Assembly (NCBI RefSeq): GCF_030408755.1
Contig: NZ_CP047209.1
Location: 1,860,001 to 1,924,000 of the forward strand
Length of the DNA stretch: 64,000 nucleotides
Direction: 5' to 3'
Origin: Corynebacterium felinum
GTDB taxonomy: Bacteria; Actinomycetota; Actinomycetes; Mycobacteriales; Mycobacteriaceae
Shown here: positions 1 to 9,442 of the stretch, piece by piece
Position numbering within the stretch: the first letter of the stretch is position 1
Layout: each line of letters starts with the position of its first letter
The notes under the pieces: model-generated
Seen by the model: only the letters and a program-made list of their open reading frames with translations
Databases searched by the model: none
Told to the model about the DNA's origin: nothing
Made by a program: the position numbers and the translations under genes

Positions 1-167
1 GCATCCCCAAACTCCGCCTTTCGCACATCAACTGCATGCGCCACCAATGCCCGCTCCAAGGGGTGCAACGCATGAAAATTCGTCAAATCTGTCGACCCGG
101 AATCCACCACAACATCACAAAACTTCGCCGATGGTGGAAACAGATCATGCTCAAGCACGCTCAACAT
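1..167 (-). CDS. 4'-phosphopantetheinyl transferase, N-terminal fragment cut by the window edge
   Basis: Reading the minus strand from an ATG at 167 gives about 55 residues beginning MLSVLEHDLFPPSAKF and running to the window edge with HPLERALVAHAVDVRKAEF. The early 'HPLE' and the 'R-K-x-E-F' stretch are typical of the EntD/Sfp-like phosphopantetheinyl transferases of actinobacteria, which move the phosphopantetheine arm of CoA onto carrier proteins. The catalytic acidic residues lie outside the window. The start overlaps the stop of the metallophosphoesterase gene by 17 bases, so the two are probably co-translated. A natural substrate would be the carrier domain of the large fatty acid synthase at the other end of the window; that link is inference. 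A GTG three codons in is an alternative start. Confidence 0.7.
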   Translation of the reverse strand, partial: MLSVLEHDLFPPSAKFCDVVVDSGSTDLTNFHALHPLERALVAHAVDVRKAEFGD

Positions 168-960
168 CCACCTCCATCACCGGATACGGCCACTGCATCA
201 AATGCCCCGCCGCCTGCCACTCACGGGGATAACCCAACGACACCTCGATATGCTTAACCCCATCAACCTCAAGCACACTGGGCGCGTGCAAATGACCATA
301 AATCACCGCTTGGGCGTCGTAACGCTGCGCCCAGGTGCGGGTATGGCGCGTACCGCACCACAACCCAATCTCGCGATACAGCAGGCGATTCACCGGCTCC
401 ACCACCAACGGCCAGTGATTGACCAAAATAGTCGGACCCTCAATCCGACTCAAGCGCTTAATCGAATACGCGAGCCGGTCCCAACACCACCCACGAATAT
501 CCACAAACGGCGCAATCGCATACTCATCGGTGAGCATAATCCCCTTATCGCGGGCAGCCTGGATCGCCTGCTCCACCGACAACCCCTGCGGGCGGAAGGA
601 ATAATCATACAAAGTAAACAGCGGAACAATCGTCACCCCATGAAAAACCGGGTACGGGTCCTCCGGCGTCAACACATCAATCTTGCGACAATACTCCACC
701 AACTCCGCGTACTTCTCCCGCCCCTGACACCGATCAGTCGAACGCGAAAACAACTCATGATTACCAGGAACCCACACAACCTGCGCAAAACGACGACGCA
801 ACGTATGCAAAATCTCTATAACCAGCTCAGTACGCTCCGCAACATCACCCGCCACAATCAACCAATCCGACGGATCACGCGGCACAATCCGATCAATCAT
901 CGACCGATTCGTCTTCACTGCAGCATGCAAATCAGCAACAGCCCACAACGTTTGGACCAT
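151..960 (-). CDS. Calcineurin-like metallophosphoesterase
   Basis: A 269-residue protein with the metal-binding motifs of the calcineurin-like phosphoesterase fold in order: D-L-H at residues 10-12, G-D at 39-40, G-N-H-E at 66-69, N-H at 181-182 and G-H-L-H at 222-225. These residues normally hold a two-metal centre that hydrolyses phosphoesters, but the substrate of this protein cannot be read from the sequence. No signal peptide or membrane segment is present, so it should be cytoplasmic. It sits between the MATE exporter and the phosphopantetheinyl transferase on the same strand and overlaps the latter by 17 bases. The family is secure; the physiological role is unknown. Confidence 0.85.
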   Translation of the reverse strand: MVQTLWAVADLHAAVKTNRSMIDRIVPRDPSDWLIVAGDVAERTELVIEILHTLRRRFAQVVWVPGNHELFSRSTDRCQGREKYAELVEYCRKIDVLTPEDPYPVFHGVTIVPLFTLYDYSFRPQGLSVEQAIQAARDKGIMLTDEYAIAPFVDIRGWCWDRLAYSIKRLSRIEGPTILVNHWPLVVEPVNRLLYREIGLWCGTRHTRTWAQRYDAQAVIYGHLHAPSVLEVDGVKHIEVSLGYPREWQAAGHLMQWPYPVMEVDVERA

Positions 961-1099
961 ATCTGACCACCTTCACTCGCAACCTGAACATGCCTACAGT
1001 TCGTGCACTCAGTTTAACCGCCAGCACCCATAACCACCCAAGACAACACCACCACAAACCCCAACACTAACCCCAACACTAACCCCCCTCCGCCACACA

Positions 1100-2518
1100 C
1101 TATAACTGTGCTACCTGCGCCCACTTCATCGACCCGAAACGAAACACAACCCCCGCCAAACGAATCACCATGAAAGCCACAATCCCCCACCACACACCAA
1201 CAAGACCCGTACCAAACACCAGCGCCAGCCACACACCAGGCAAAAACCCACACAACACCGCACACACAGTCACCGTGCGCAAGAAAGCAGCATCCGCCGC
1301 ACCCAACAACACCCCATCAAGCGCAAACACCACACCACCAACAACAATCATCCCCACCAACTGCCACCACGGCCCCGCCAAAGCCGACAACACAGACACA
1401 TCAACAGTAAACAACCGCGGAATAACCTGAAAACCAGCACCCAAAACTACAGCCAACACCGCAGAAAACAGCGCCGAATACCACACAACCTTCTGCCCCA
1501 CCTTCTTCGCCGCACGTACACTACCTGCGCCCAAAGCCGCACCCACCAGCGACTGCGCAGCAATAGCCAACGAATCTAAGGCCAACGACAAAAAGTTCCA
1601 CAACTGCAACAACACTTGGTGTGCAGCCAACGACGACGCACCCATACGCCCCGCCACCGCGGCCGCCGACACGAACGCAATCTGAAACGACAACGAACGC
1701 ACAATCAAATCCCGCCCCAACACCAACTGCTGGCGCATCACCTTCGGTTGCGGCCGCCAACGACCGCCATGAGCACCCTGGGCGCGAACAAGCGCTGTGA
1801 GAAAACAACACGCCTCAATCGCAGTACCAGCCACAGTTGCCCACGCCGAACCCACAATGCCCATACGAATCACCAACACAGGAATCAACGCCGCACCCGG
1901 AATCACACCAGCCAACGTAAACACCAGCGGGGCTTTCGTATTTTGAATCCCCCGCAGCCAGCCATTACCAGCCATCTGAATCAACACCAGCGGAATACCC
2001 ATGCACGCCACCCTCAGCCACGAGGTTGCCAACGCCGACACCTGCTCATCAGCACTGAGCCACAGCGTAAACCACGGCGCACCAACAAACATGCACAGCG
2101 CTAAAATCAGGCCAATGCCAACAGCAAGCCACGTTGCCTGAACCCCCTCAGCAATCGCCTGCGCTGTATTTCCTTGACCAAAAAAGCGCGCCGAACGCGC
2201 CGTCGTACCGTAGGAAAGAAACGTCAACTGGGTAGTTACAATCCCATACAATGTGGTGCCTGCGGCTAAAGCCGCCAACATCACTGCGCCACCCACATGG
2301 CCGACCACCGCCGTATCCAACAGCAAAAACACAGGAGTGGCCAGCAAAACACCCAATGCGGGTAGTGCTAACCCAAGAATGCCCGCTGCCGTGGGCAAGG
2401 GATATGCATCTTCATTCAACTGGGGATGCTCATGCACACCGCGGTCATGTTTGTGCTGGTGCTGCGATGACTTTTCCAACTGGTCTTCTCCACACATGTC
2501 GATTTTACTTTGGCACAC
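1100..2518 (-). CDS. MATE-family multidrug exporter (DinF-like)
   Basis: About 472 residues with a hydrophilic, histidine-rich N-terminus (HQHKHDRGVHEH) followed by some twelve hydrophobic segments. The first reads GILGLALPALGVLLATPVF and is followed by D-T-A-V-V-G-H, the hallmark of MATE transporters of the DinF/NorM group, which export cationic compounds in exchange for Na+ or H+. It lies 72 bases downstream of the DHH phosphoesterase gene on the same strand. The start is uncertain: a GTG at 2518, an ATG at 2497 and a TTG just inside (after a GGAGAAG) are all possible, which changes the hydrophilic tail by up to about 15 residues. The drug specificity is not visible. Confidence 0.85.
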   Translation of the reverse strand: MCQSKIDMCGEDQLEKSSQHQHKHDRGVHEHPQLNEDAYPLPTAAGILGLALPALGVLLATPVFLLLDTAVVGHVGGAVMLAALAAGTTLYGIVTTQLTFLSYGTTARSARFFGQGNTAQAIAEGVQATWLAVGIGLILALCMFVGAPWFTLWLSADEQVSALATSWLRVACMGIPLVLIQMAGNGWLRGIQNTKAPLVFTLAGVIPGAALIPVLVIRMGIVGSAWATVAGTAIEACCFLTALVRAQGAHGGRWRPQPKVMRQQLVLGRDLIVRSLSFQIAFVSAAAVAGRMGASSLAAHQVLLQLWNFLSLALDSLAIAAQSLVGAALGAGSVRAAKKVGQKVVWYSALFSAVLAVVLGAGFQVIPRLFTVDVSVLSALAGPWWQLVGMIVVGGVVFALDGVLLGAADAAFLRTVTVCAVLCGFLPGVWLALVFGTGLVGVWWGIVAFMVIRLAGVVFRFGSMKWAQVAQL

Positions 2519-2590
2519 ACCTCAATGCGGCCCACGTGTGTGAACATCACTTGATAAGTACTGAAAGAAGACACATCACGCAAGGGGAAA

Positions 2591-3691
2591 TTAATGAACC
2601 ACCAAAGGGGTTTCCTGATTTTTTCTGAGCACCACGCACGAACGCGAAGCTTGTTCAATGATAGCCGCAATAATCTCATCGACCGGTGCCACCACCTTAA
2701 AACCAGCCGAACGCAAGTGTCCCCCGCCCCCAAGATTACGTGCCAGCTGCGACACATCCACCGTGTCAGAACGCAAGCTAATACCGTGCAATCCGGGCTC
2801 ATATTCCTTGATCACAACAGCGAAATCAGTATCCTGAACACCCTTAATATAATCAGCCAATGCTTCCACCGCACTCGGTGATGCTTGACTGACCATGGAA
2901 TAATCCACCACAGCCACGGCAATATCATGACACTGCGAACGCACGATACTAAGCTGCGACAAAACAGTGCCCATCACCTTTAAATCCGCGATGCTAAAAC
3001 CAGAAAACATCTGATTCCCAATGGTACGAATATCCAAACCGGTATCGACAAGCTCTTTAGCCATGCTGTGCATCGACGGCCGCCCCCACCGGAAACCATG
3101 CGTATCAGTTAACAAACCCACATACAACGCGTGCGCCATGGGCTGGTCAATACTCACCCCAAGATGATCCAACCACTGCCAAATCACCGTCGTCGTCGAC
3201 TCCGCCTCATAATCAATCAGATTAATACCCCTACAGCCGGAGTTACTGGCGTGGTGATCAATTAAAATAACATCCTGCTCACGGGCCATCACAGCATCTT
3301 CCACCAACCCCATGCGGGAAGAAGAACCACAATCAACCACAAAAATGACATCGCACTCAGGCAAAGAGTCGGCCAACTGAATCCGATCCGCCCCAGGGAT
3401 CGTCAAAAGAGCCGGATCAATAGGCTCAGACTGGCCAATAATGCCCACCGCGTCCTTGCCCAGCTGATCTAAAATATGCAGCAAGGCACAGACCGATCCG
3501 ATTGCATCAGCATCCGGATGCCTATGCCCCACGACACAAAAGCGCCTCGATGCAAGAGTGCGACGTGTCGCTTCCTCCCAATCAGGTTCACCGCTCACGC
3601 GCTGATGACCACGCGCGTCAAGCGCACCCAAAGCGGAAGGAAAAGACATATCCTTAAACCCTTTCATCGAGACAACTTGTCGGTCATTCAT
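2591..3691 (-). CDS. nrnA: DHH/DHHA1 phosphoesterase, NrnA-type oligoribonuclease / pAp phosphatase
   Basis: A 366-residue DHH-family protein. Visible motifs are GHRHPDADAIGS at 55-66, VVDCGSS near 119-125, DHHASN at 145-150, TDTHGF at 195-200 and the DHHA1 motif GGGGHLRSAG at 321-330. Bacterial homologues degrade short oligoribonucleotides to mononucleotides and remove the 3' phosphate of pAp. It acts in the cytoplasm with Mn2+. The gene is in the usual actinobacterial place after rbfA and before the MATE exporter. The first about 45 residues are not conserved family sequence, and the ATG at 3691 lacks a clear ribosome-binding site, so translation may begin slightly downstream or on a leaderless message. 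Confidence 0.88.
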   Translation of the reverse strand: MNDRQVVSMKGFKDMSFPSALGALDARGHQRVSGEPDWEEATRRTLASRRFCVVGHRHPDADAIGSVCALLHILDQLGKDAVGIIGQSEPIDPALLTIPGADRIQLADSLPECDVIFVVDCGSSSRMGLVEDAVMAREQDVILIDHHASNSGCRGINLIDYEAESTTTVIWQWLDHLGVSIDQPMAHALYVGLLTDTHGFRWGRPSMHSMAKELVDTGLDIRTIGNQMFSGFSIADLKVMGTVLSQLSIVRSQCHDIAVAVVDYSMVSQASPSAVEALADYIKGVQDTDFAVVIKEYEPGLHGISLRSDTVDVSQLARNLGGGGHLRSAGFKVVAPVDEIIAAIIEQASRSCVVLRKNQETPLVVH

Positions 3692-3837
3692 CGGTTATGA
3701 AAACAACTACCGACCACACTACTCCGGACCCCACACGAAAATGTGTGGTATCTACCATCACGCATGTGTTTTCACACAACAGGAACGTAGTGTGTACCCA
3801 ACACTAATGTATCGGATCGCCGATCACAGGCTCAAAG

Positions 3838-4263
3838 CTACTCCTTATAAGGGTCCGCATCACCAGCAGGAGTTGCATTCTTACGCAGCTCAGCAAGCTC
3901 AGCGTCACGCTTACGTGCCCGCGCCAACAAATCCTCCATACGCGCCGACGTCTCCGGCACCGTATCCAACTCGAAACTCAAGGTAGGAGTGAAACGTACC
4001 GAAAGCTGGTCGCCAACAATCTTGCGCAGCTGACCTTTCGCACGATTCAAACCCTCAGCAGCCGATTCTGTGTCCGGCTCATCCGAAATGGACTTGCCAC
4101 GCACAGTGTAAAAAACAGTTGCATCATGAAGATCACCGGTTACGCGCGCATCGGTGATCGTGACAAACTCAAGCCGAGGATCTTTGATCTCACGCTCAAT
4201 CGCGCTGGCCACAATATGCAAAATGCGCTTCGCCATACGCTGAGCACGTGCATTATCAACCAT
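3838..4263 (-). CDS. rbfA: 30S ribosome-binding factor A
   Basis: A 141-residue RbfA. It contains [16 protein letters not shown] near the N-terminus and the family stretch [20 protein letters not shown], followed by [12 protein letters not shown]. RbfA binds the 30S subunit during 16S rRNA maturation and is needed for growth at low temperature. I chose the ATG at 4263 because AAGGAG lies about 7 bases before it; the open frame extends 63 bases further but that part is not RbfA-like. It follows infB, the usual order, but with an unusually long 423-base gap that holds a terminator-like hairpin, so it may have its own promoter. Confidence 0.93.
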   Translation of the reverse strand: MVDNARAQRMAKRILHIVASAIEREIKDPRLEFVTITDARVTGDLHDATVFYTVRGKSISDEPDTESAAEGLNRAKGQLRKIVGDQLSVRFTPTLSFELDTVPETSARMEDLLARARKRDAELAELRKNATPAGDADPYKE

Positions 4264-4686
4264 CTGTGATTCTCCTTCACATTCAATAAAGTCACCCTCC
4301 CCCACACCACAGGCATACCGCACCACCTACGTTTGTGCTGCAATCATCCCGATCAACACCACAAGAGGCAACGTACGCACAGGCCAGTCGCATGCCTTGC
4401 ACCTGAAGCACAAAGCACGAGGGAGGTTTCACGAAGGCACAGACCACGGCGTCGACAAGCAAGCACTGTGCGCCCACGCCTTCGAAAAAATAAGTATAAA
4501 GCCAGCACAGCCCGAGCACGAAACCCTTACCCGGAACAACTGTGCCGATAGCAAAAGCCCGGACCCACCATCCCTCCCCTTAGTTAAGGAAGGATACAAG
4601 CCCGGGCTGTGCATGAACATGAGCCTGCTCTGCCCCAACCCAATTCGGCAGGGGGGGCAGAACAGCCTCAGTGTTGGCAAAGCCGA
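4264..4686. other. 423-base gap between infB and rbfA with structured DNA
   Basis: No gene is supported here. The left half is rbfA leader with its ribosome-binding site. The right half contains a G-rich inverted repeat (CTGCCCC at about 4629 against GGGGCAG at about 4655) close behind the infB stop, and the hairpin listed separately at 4548-4606. A spacer of this length is unusual because infB and rbfA are often nearly contiguous. Confidence 0.5.
4548..4606 (-). terminator. Terminator-like hairpin downstream of infB
   Basis: On the minus strand an AGCCCGG arm pairs with CCGGGCT, with an inner stem (ATCC..CCTT agtt AAGG..GGAT on the plus strand), and the outer arm is followed by TTTT. It lies about 80 bases past the infB stop. 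The position and the U-tract suggest partial termination before rbfA; the U-tract is short, so efficiency is uncertain. Confidence 0.45.
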
Positions 4687-7581
4687 TTAGGTTCGTGGAA
4701 CCTCGACCTGCTCGAACACCTCAATGATGTCACCGACCTGGATGTCAGGGTAAGACAGAACCATACCGCACTCGTAACCAGCGGTAACCTCAGTCGCGTC
4801 ATCCTTTTCGCGGCGCAGAGAGTTAATGGTTGCATCAGAAGCCACAACATTGCCATCGCGAACCAGGCGGATAGACGCGCCACGGCGAACCTTGCCCTCT
4901 TCCACCTTACAACCAGCGATCAGACCAATTGCGGAAGCCTTGAACAGTGCACGGATCTCGGCGCGACCAACCTCACGCTCCTCGTAGACAGGCTTGAGCA
5001 TGCCGCGCAGAGCTGCTTCGATCTCCTCCAGTGCACGGTAAATAATCGTGTAGTAGCGAATATCGACGCCCTCGGAGTTGGCCTCCTCGGTAGCCTTGCC
5101 TTCGGCGCGCACATTGAACGCAATGATCACAGCGTTGGATGCTGCAGCCAAGGACACGTTGGTCTGGGTAACAGCACCGACACCGCGGTCGATGATGTTC
5201 AGCTGAACCTCGTCGTCGACCTCGATCTTGAGCAGCGCCTCTTCCAGTGCTTCCACGGAACCAGCATTGTCGCCCTTGAGGATGAGGTTGAGGGTGGAGT
5301 GTTCCTTCAACACAGCATCCAGATCCTCCAGGGAGACGCGCTTGCGGGTCTTCGCAGCCAAGGCGTTACGCTTGCGGGCGTTACGCTGGTTAGCAATCTG
5401 ACGTGCAACGCGGTCGTCTTCCACAACCAGCAGGTTGTCGCCGGCGCCTGGGACGCCGTTAAGACCCTGAACCTGGACTGGGCGGGATGGGCCGGCCTCG
5501 TCGACGTCGTTGCCATACTCATCAACCATGCGGCGGACGCGACCGTAAGTGTCGCCGACCACGATGGAATCACCCACGCGCAGCGTACCGCGCTGGACGA
5601 TAACGGTTGCCACTGGGCCACGGCCACGGTCGAGGTGAGCTTCGATAGCAACACCTTGAGCATCCATGTCTGGGTTTGCGCGCAGATCCAAGGAAGCATC
5701 TGCGGTCAGAAGCACCGCTTCCAGCAGACCGTCGATGTTGATGTTCTGCTTTGCGGAGATATCCACGAACATGGTGTCGCCACCGTATTCTTCCGGAACG
5801 AGACCGTACTCGGTGAGCTGGCCACGAATCTTCTCTGGTGAAGCACCTGGCTTATCGATCTTGTTCACAGCAACCACGATTGGCACATCGGCTGCCTTTG
5901 CGTGGTTGATTGCTTCGATGGTCTGTGGCATCACGCCGTCGTCAGCTGCAACAACCAGCACAGCGATGTCGGTGGACTTAGCGCCACGGGCACGCATGGC
6001 CGTGAAGGCTTCGTGGCCTGGGGTATCCAGGAAGGTGATCTTGCGGGAATCATCCGCAACATTGACCTTGACCTGGTATGCACCAATACCCTGGGTAATA
6101 CCGCCAGCTTCGCCGGAACCAACATTTGCCTTACGGATGGTGTCCAGCAGGCGGGTCTTACCGTGGTCGACGTGACCCATGACGGTGACCACTGGTGGGC
6201 GGGAAGCCAGATCGGCTTCGGTGCCCGCGTCTTCACCGAACTGCAAGTCGAAGGACTGCAGCAGCTCGCGGTCTTCGTCTTCTGGGGAAACAACCTCAAC
6301 GACGTAGTTCATTTCGTCGCCAAGCAGCATCAAGGTTTCTTCGGAAACGGATGCGGTTGCGGTGACCATTTCGCCCAGGTTGAACAGTGCCTGCACCAAT
6401 GCCGATGCTTCTGCACCAATCTTCTCTGCGAAGTCGGACAGGGATGCGCCACGGGCCAGGCGAACAGTTTCGCCACGGCCGTCTGGCAAGCGTACGCCAC
6501 CAATAACATTTGGTGCCTGCATTGCTTCGTACTCGTTGCGCTTCTGACGCTTCGACTTACGACCCTTGCGTGGTGCGCCACCTGGGCGTCCGAATGCACC
6601 AGCGGTACCGCCGCGACGACCGCCGCGACCTGCGCCGCCACCGCCACCGGCGCCACCGCGGTTGAAGCCGCCGCCTTGGCCTTCACCGGATCCACCGCGT
6701 CCACCACGGCCACCGGCTGCACCTGCACGCGAAGGCATTGCGCCTGGCGATGGGTGGTTAGGCATCATTGCTGGCGATGGACGACGTCCACCACCTTGAC
6801 GCTCCTGACCACCTTGACCGCCCTGGCCGCCACCCTGTGGGCGTGGGGAACGATCGGAACGGTCTTGACGTGGTCCCCCCTGACCGCCGCGTGGTGGGCG
6901 TGGCGAACGCTCGCCGCCACCTTGTCCACCCTGGCCTTGACCTGGGCGACCACCGGAGCGGCCACCTGGGCGTGGCCCTGGGCGCTCGGAGCTGGAAGAA
7001 CCGGTGGAGAATGGGTTGTTTGCTACGCGTGGTGCACGAGCACCTGGCTTCGGGCCGGGCTTTGCTTGTGGGCGTGGCATTGCACCTGGGGTTGGTGCTG
7101 CCTTTGCTGGGCTTTGTGCGGCAGGCTGGGTGAAGGTTGGCTCTGCGGCCTTGGTCACGCCTGGCTTTGCACCTGGGGTGCCTGGTTTTGCAGCGGCTGG
7201 CTTTGGCGCAGCTGGCTTGGCTTCTGGGGCCTTTGGCGCGGCTGGCTTAGGAGCTGCTGGTTTTGCCGCTGCTGGCTTTGGCGCAGCTGGTTTCGCTGCT
7301 GGCTTTGGCGCACCGGGCTTGGGTGCAGCCTTTGCTTCTGGGGCAGCTTTGGGTGCGGCTGGTGCTTGTGCTTCAGCCTTGGGGGTTGCTTTACCAGCGT
7401 CGCCTTCAGCGGTGATGCCGAGGGACGCGTAGTGCTCCTTCATCTTCTTCACGACTGGTGGTTCGATGGTGGAAGATGCGGTTTTAACGAACTCGCCTTT
7501 GTCTTTCAGGGTGGCGAGTAGTTCCTTGCTTGTTACACCGAGCTGTTTTGCCAACTCATGTACACGTAGCTTTCCGGGCAC
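4687..7581 (-). CDS. infB: Translation initiation factor IF-2
   Basis: A 964-residue IF-2, the GTPase that brings initiator tRNA to the 30S subunit and drives subunit joining. Residues 3-45 form an IF2_N domain ([19 protein letters not shown]). This is followed by a long low-complexity region: Ala/Pro/Lys repeats at about 70-180, then a Gly/Arg-rich RGG-like stretch at about 190-340. A second IF2_N module is near 395-440. The G domain has GHVDHGKT near 467, DTPGHEAF near 517 and NKID near 573, followed by the C-terminal barrel domains. I chose GTG at 7581, with AAGGAG about 7 bases upstream, because the protein then starts at the family position ([10 protein letters not shown]). The long disordered linker is usual for actinobacteria. 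Confidence 0.96.
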   Translation of the reverse strand: MPGKLRVHELAKQLGVTSKELLATLKDKGEFVKTASSTIEPPVVKKMKEHYASLGITAEGDAGKATPKAEAQAPAAPKAAPEAKAAPKPGAPKPAAKPAAPKPAAAKPAAPKPAAPKAPEAKPAAPKPAAAKPGTPGAKPGVTKAAEPTFTQPAAQSPAKAAPTPGAMPRPQAKPGPKPGARAPRVANNPFSTGSSSSERPGPRPGGRSGGRPGQGQGGQGGGERSPRPPRGGQGGPRQDRSDRSPRPQGGGQGGQGGQERQGGGRRPSPAMMPNHPSPGAMPSRAGAAGGRGGRGGSGEGQGGGFNRGGAGGGGGAGRGGRRGGTAGAFGRPGGAPRKGRKSKRQKRNEYEAMQAPNVIGGVRLPDGRGETVRLARGASLSDFAEKIGAEASALVQALFNLGEMVTATASVSEETLMLLGDEMNYVVEVVSPEDEDRELLQSFDLQFGEDAGTEADLASRPPVVTVMGHVDHGKTRLLDTIRKANVGSGEAGGITQGIGAYQVKVNVADDSRKITFLDTPGHEAFTAMRARGAKSTDIAVLVVAADDGVMPQTIEAINHAKAADVPIVVAVNKIDKPGASPEKIRGQLTEYGLVPEEYGGDTMFVDISAKQNINIDGLLEAVLLTADASLDLRANPDMDAQGVAIEAHLDRGRGPVATVIVQRGTLRVGDSIVVGDTYGRVRRMVDEYGNDVDEAGPSRPVQVQGLNGVPGAGDNLLVVEDDRVARQIANQRNARKRNALAAKTRKRVSLEDLDAVLKEHSTLNLILKGDNAGSVEALEEALLKIEVDDEVQLNIIDRGVGAVTQTNVSLAAASNAVIIAFNVRAEGKATEEANSEGVDIRYYTIIYRALEEIEAALRGMLKPVYEEREVGRAEIRALFKASAIGLIAGCKVEEGKVRRGASIRLVRDGNVVASDATINSLRREKDDATEVTAGYECGMVLSYPDIQVGDIIEVFEQVEVPRT

Positions 7582-7736
7582 TTTTCTCCTTGTGTTGCGG
7601 TAGAAAAGCATCGTTGTTCTTTAACGCCCACAGTACTGTGTAGTTCGAAGCGGCTTTGTGCTGCGCCGGTGCGTGCGAGGGTTAAAGTCAGATGCAGGTT
7701 TCTACCTTGTTTGCTATGACGTTCATCGCTGATGCT

Positions 7737-8096
7737 TCATCGTGTGCTCATCAGTGTTCGGTCTCTTTCTTCATTCTTTGTCAGGTCCTGCAGTGTTGCG
7801 AGGTACTTCCGTACTGGACCGGTATCTACTGCTGCAGATACCCGAAGCGCTCTGCTGAAGGCTTTGCGCTTTTCTGCTTGTTCCACAGCTTCGAGGCTGG
7901 GGGTGATCCAGCATCCACGCCCGGGGAGGCGTCGATGGGGGTCTGGGATTAGTTTGGTGGGTGTTCCCTCCCCGGCGACGATGCGGAGCAACTGTTTGTC
8001 GCTTCGTTGTTGCCGGGTTGCGATGCAGGTGCGGATTCGGATGTCGTGGGTGGCTGTTCTTTCGCTTTTCGACGTCGAATGAACCGCTGACTTCAC
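7737..8096 (-). CDS. ylxR: YlxR-family (DUF448) RNA-binding protein
   Basis: A small basic protein of about 119 residues with the YlxR signature: RTCIATRQ near the N-terminus, PDPHRRLPGRGCW in the middle and KRKAFSRALR after it. YlxR proteins are small nucleic-acid-binding factors normally encoded between nusA and infB; an interaction with RNase P or a regulatory role has been proposed in other bacteria. Here the gene precedes infB but is about 1.3 kb away from nusA. The frame stays open to an ATG at 8147; I prefer GTG at 8096, preceded by AGGAG at a slightly long spacing of 12, because the extra residues are not family-like. The start remains uncertain. Confidence 0.82.
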   Translation of the reverse strand: MKSAVHSTSKSERTATHDIRIRTCIATRQQRSDKQLLRIVAGEGTPTKLIPDPHRRLPGRGCWITPSLEAVEQAEKRKAFSRALRVSAAVDTGPVRKYLATLQDLTKNEERDRTLMSTR

Positions 8097-8633
8097 GAAA
8101 ATCTTGAACTCCTGACGTTGCATTGCTTGACCAAAACTGGTGTCCATTGTTAAGGATCACTTTTGACCTTAGTGAATCTCACACTCCCCAATTCACGACT
8201 TCACTATGCACACGCTTTACCGCAGCAGTGTGTGCTGGGGCGTACCTATTGTTGGGCTCAGGTAGCGGTGTAGCTGAAGTTTGAATGCGTACTGGGAAAA
8301 AGATTCACACCCTGCGGTGCTCGCAAAAGACTAAGGCCTTTTCTGATAGTAGTCGAAGAATGGGGAAAAGTTAAGTTCGCTACCATTTCGGCCCCACGCA
8401 TTGAGTCAACGCACTCTTCCACACCCCACACACGTATCGGCCCCACCTCGTTGCTGCATTCTCACACGACCTTACCCCTGCCCCAGAGCACGTGCGCACT
8501 TTTCTTCGACGCCCAGTGCACACCATCTTCAGCATCCAAACTGAATTACGCGCGAACCATCGTCAGTACCCATTCTTTAGCACCCATCCACCCTCTGATC
8601 TTTCCCTTGAATTTCCCGCTCCGTTTCCCTTCC

Positions 8634-8710
8634 TTTCACTCTTTTTCCTCCTTCTTTTCCTTTCACTCTTTTCTCCTCCTTCTTTTCCTTTCACTCTCTT
8701 TATTTCTTCC
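8634..8710. repeat. Polypyrimidine tandem repeat, about 28-bp unit, 2.8 copies
   Basis: Units begin TTTCACTCTTTT and continue YCTCCTTCTTTTCC. They lie at 8634-8660, 8661-8688 and, partly, 8689-8710. The plus strand of the wider tract (about 8600-8712) is almost purely C and T. Such tracts can slip in replication and adopt non-B structures. Confidence 0.85.
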
Positions 8711-8822
8711 ATTGGGCACGGACGTTGGACTATCGCTCAAGCGCATGGCGTTGCGCGTATCTATTTTTCGGTGCGCATTGGTGGCACAGTTCTCGGTCAA
8801 GGAATGGGAGCCTTAGGATATA

Positions 8823-8949
8823 TAAGAGAAATATTAATTCGACATAGAGCAAGTGCTACCTACAAAACCGCAGGTCAATTTTTGCCCGGTTGGCTGAAAG
8901 TCGAATCAGTATTTTTGAATCAATCCCCACGTATTCATAGGTATGCTTT
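8823..8949 (+). repeat. Dispersed structured repeat, copy A
   Basis: This 127-base element matches the reverse complement of 37026-37152 at 122 of 127 positions without gaps, and 20282-20389 at about 83 of 108 positions, also without gaps. Copy A has a potential stem ATTCGAC (8837-8843) with GTCGAAT (8900-8906) enclosing 56 bases. Copy B keeps the stem by compensatory changes. A second short stem, GAAT..ATTC, follows. The element carries no coding frame of note. A structured RNA or a miniature mobile element is the best guess. Confidence 0.85.
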
Positions 8950-9097
8950 TGGTCGCGGTGTGCAGGGCTTTTCTTTAGCTCTTCATAGCGAGCCCACTTC
9001 AGCACCTTGTCGGCTCCTGAGCCTTCTTTTCACAATGCAGTCTCCTGTTGAGAAAACCGAAATTTTCTTTTCCCTCTTGTCTGCCCTTGAGCGCAAT

Positions 9098-9125
9098 GAA
9101 TCAGCACCTTCGAATCAGCACCTTC
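9098..9125. repeat. Perfect 14-bp tandem duplication
   Basis: GAATCAGCACCTTC occurs at 9098-9111 and again at 9112-9125 with no mismatch. It lies in the non-coding gap between nusA and ylxR, about 40 bases from another short direct repeat (CGTGATGCAAGG at 9163 and 9184). Confidence 0.8.
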
Positions 9126-9291
9126 GGTCAAGCGATCCTCGCTATGATTACAATTCCGCACCCGTGATGCAAGGCAGTAGCTTCGTGATGCAAGGGAGAA
9201 TCTCTAGTGCCAGCTCCTCGTCAATCAGCACTGACTAGCTGTATCTCATTGCCCTACTAAGCGTTTATCGATAAGCTGCCCGACTGTTCAT

Positions 9292-9340
9292 ACACAAAAC
9301 TCCCTCACCTACACGATCATCAATCATGTAGGTAAGGGAG
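9292..9340 (-). terminator. Rho-independent terminator of nusA
   Basis: On the minus strand CTCCCTTACCTACA pairs with TGTAGGTGAGGGAG (14 positions, one mismatch) and is followed by TTTTGTGT. It lies about 100 bases past the nusA stop. It would end rimP-nusA transcripts before the non-coding gap, separating nusA from ylxR-infB. Confidence 0.8.
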
Positions 9341-9442
9341 TACGCAGCTTCAACGTTTTTAATTCTGGGCTACGCCTTCGCAGGTTTCCAGCAGGAGGCA
9401 AGAAACCTCAAGGAAACTCACTGCATTAAGAAGCTCTCTGCT

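Larger units (their letters stand above)
8097..9291. other. About 1.2-kb non-coding insertion between nusA and ylxR
   Basis: I see no convincing gene. The DNA holds a polypyrimidine tandem repeat (8634-8710), copy A of a dispersed structured repeat (8823-8949), a 14-bp perfect tandem repeat (9098-9125) and a 12-bp repeat CGTGATGCAAGG at 9163 and 9184. A plus-strand open frame of 248 codons crosses all of these but encodes low-complexity sequence (SLFFLLLFLSLFSPP) with no family resemblance. In most relatives nusA, ylxR and infB are adjacent, so this looks like inserted or expanded DNA. It must also hold a promoter for ylxR-infB, which I could not place. Confidence 0.6.

Noticed and set aside
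5902..7521. Long plus-strand open frame opposite infB (Trp/Ala/Thr-rich)
   Set aside because: It is the antisense of the low-complexity and G-domain regions of infB; composition is unlike a protein and infB is certain.
8492..9238. 248-codon plus-strand open frame in the nusA-ylxR gap
   Set aside because: It runs through a polypyrimidine repeat and the dispersed repeat, which are also present elsewhere without this frame; no start signal and low-complexity translation.
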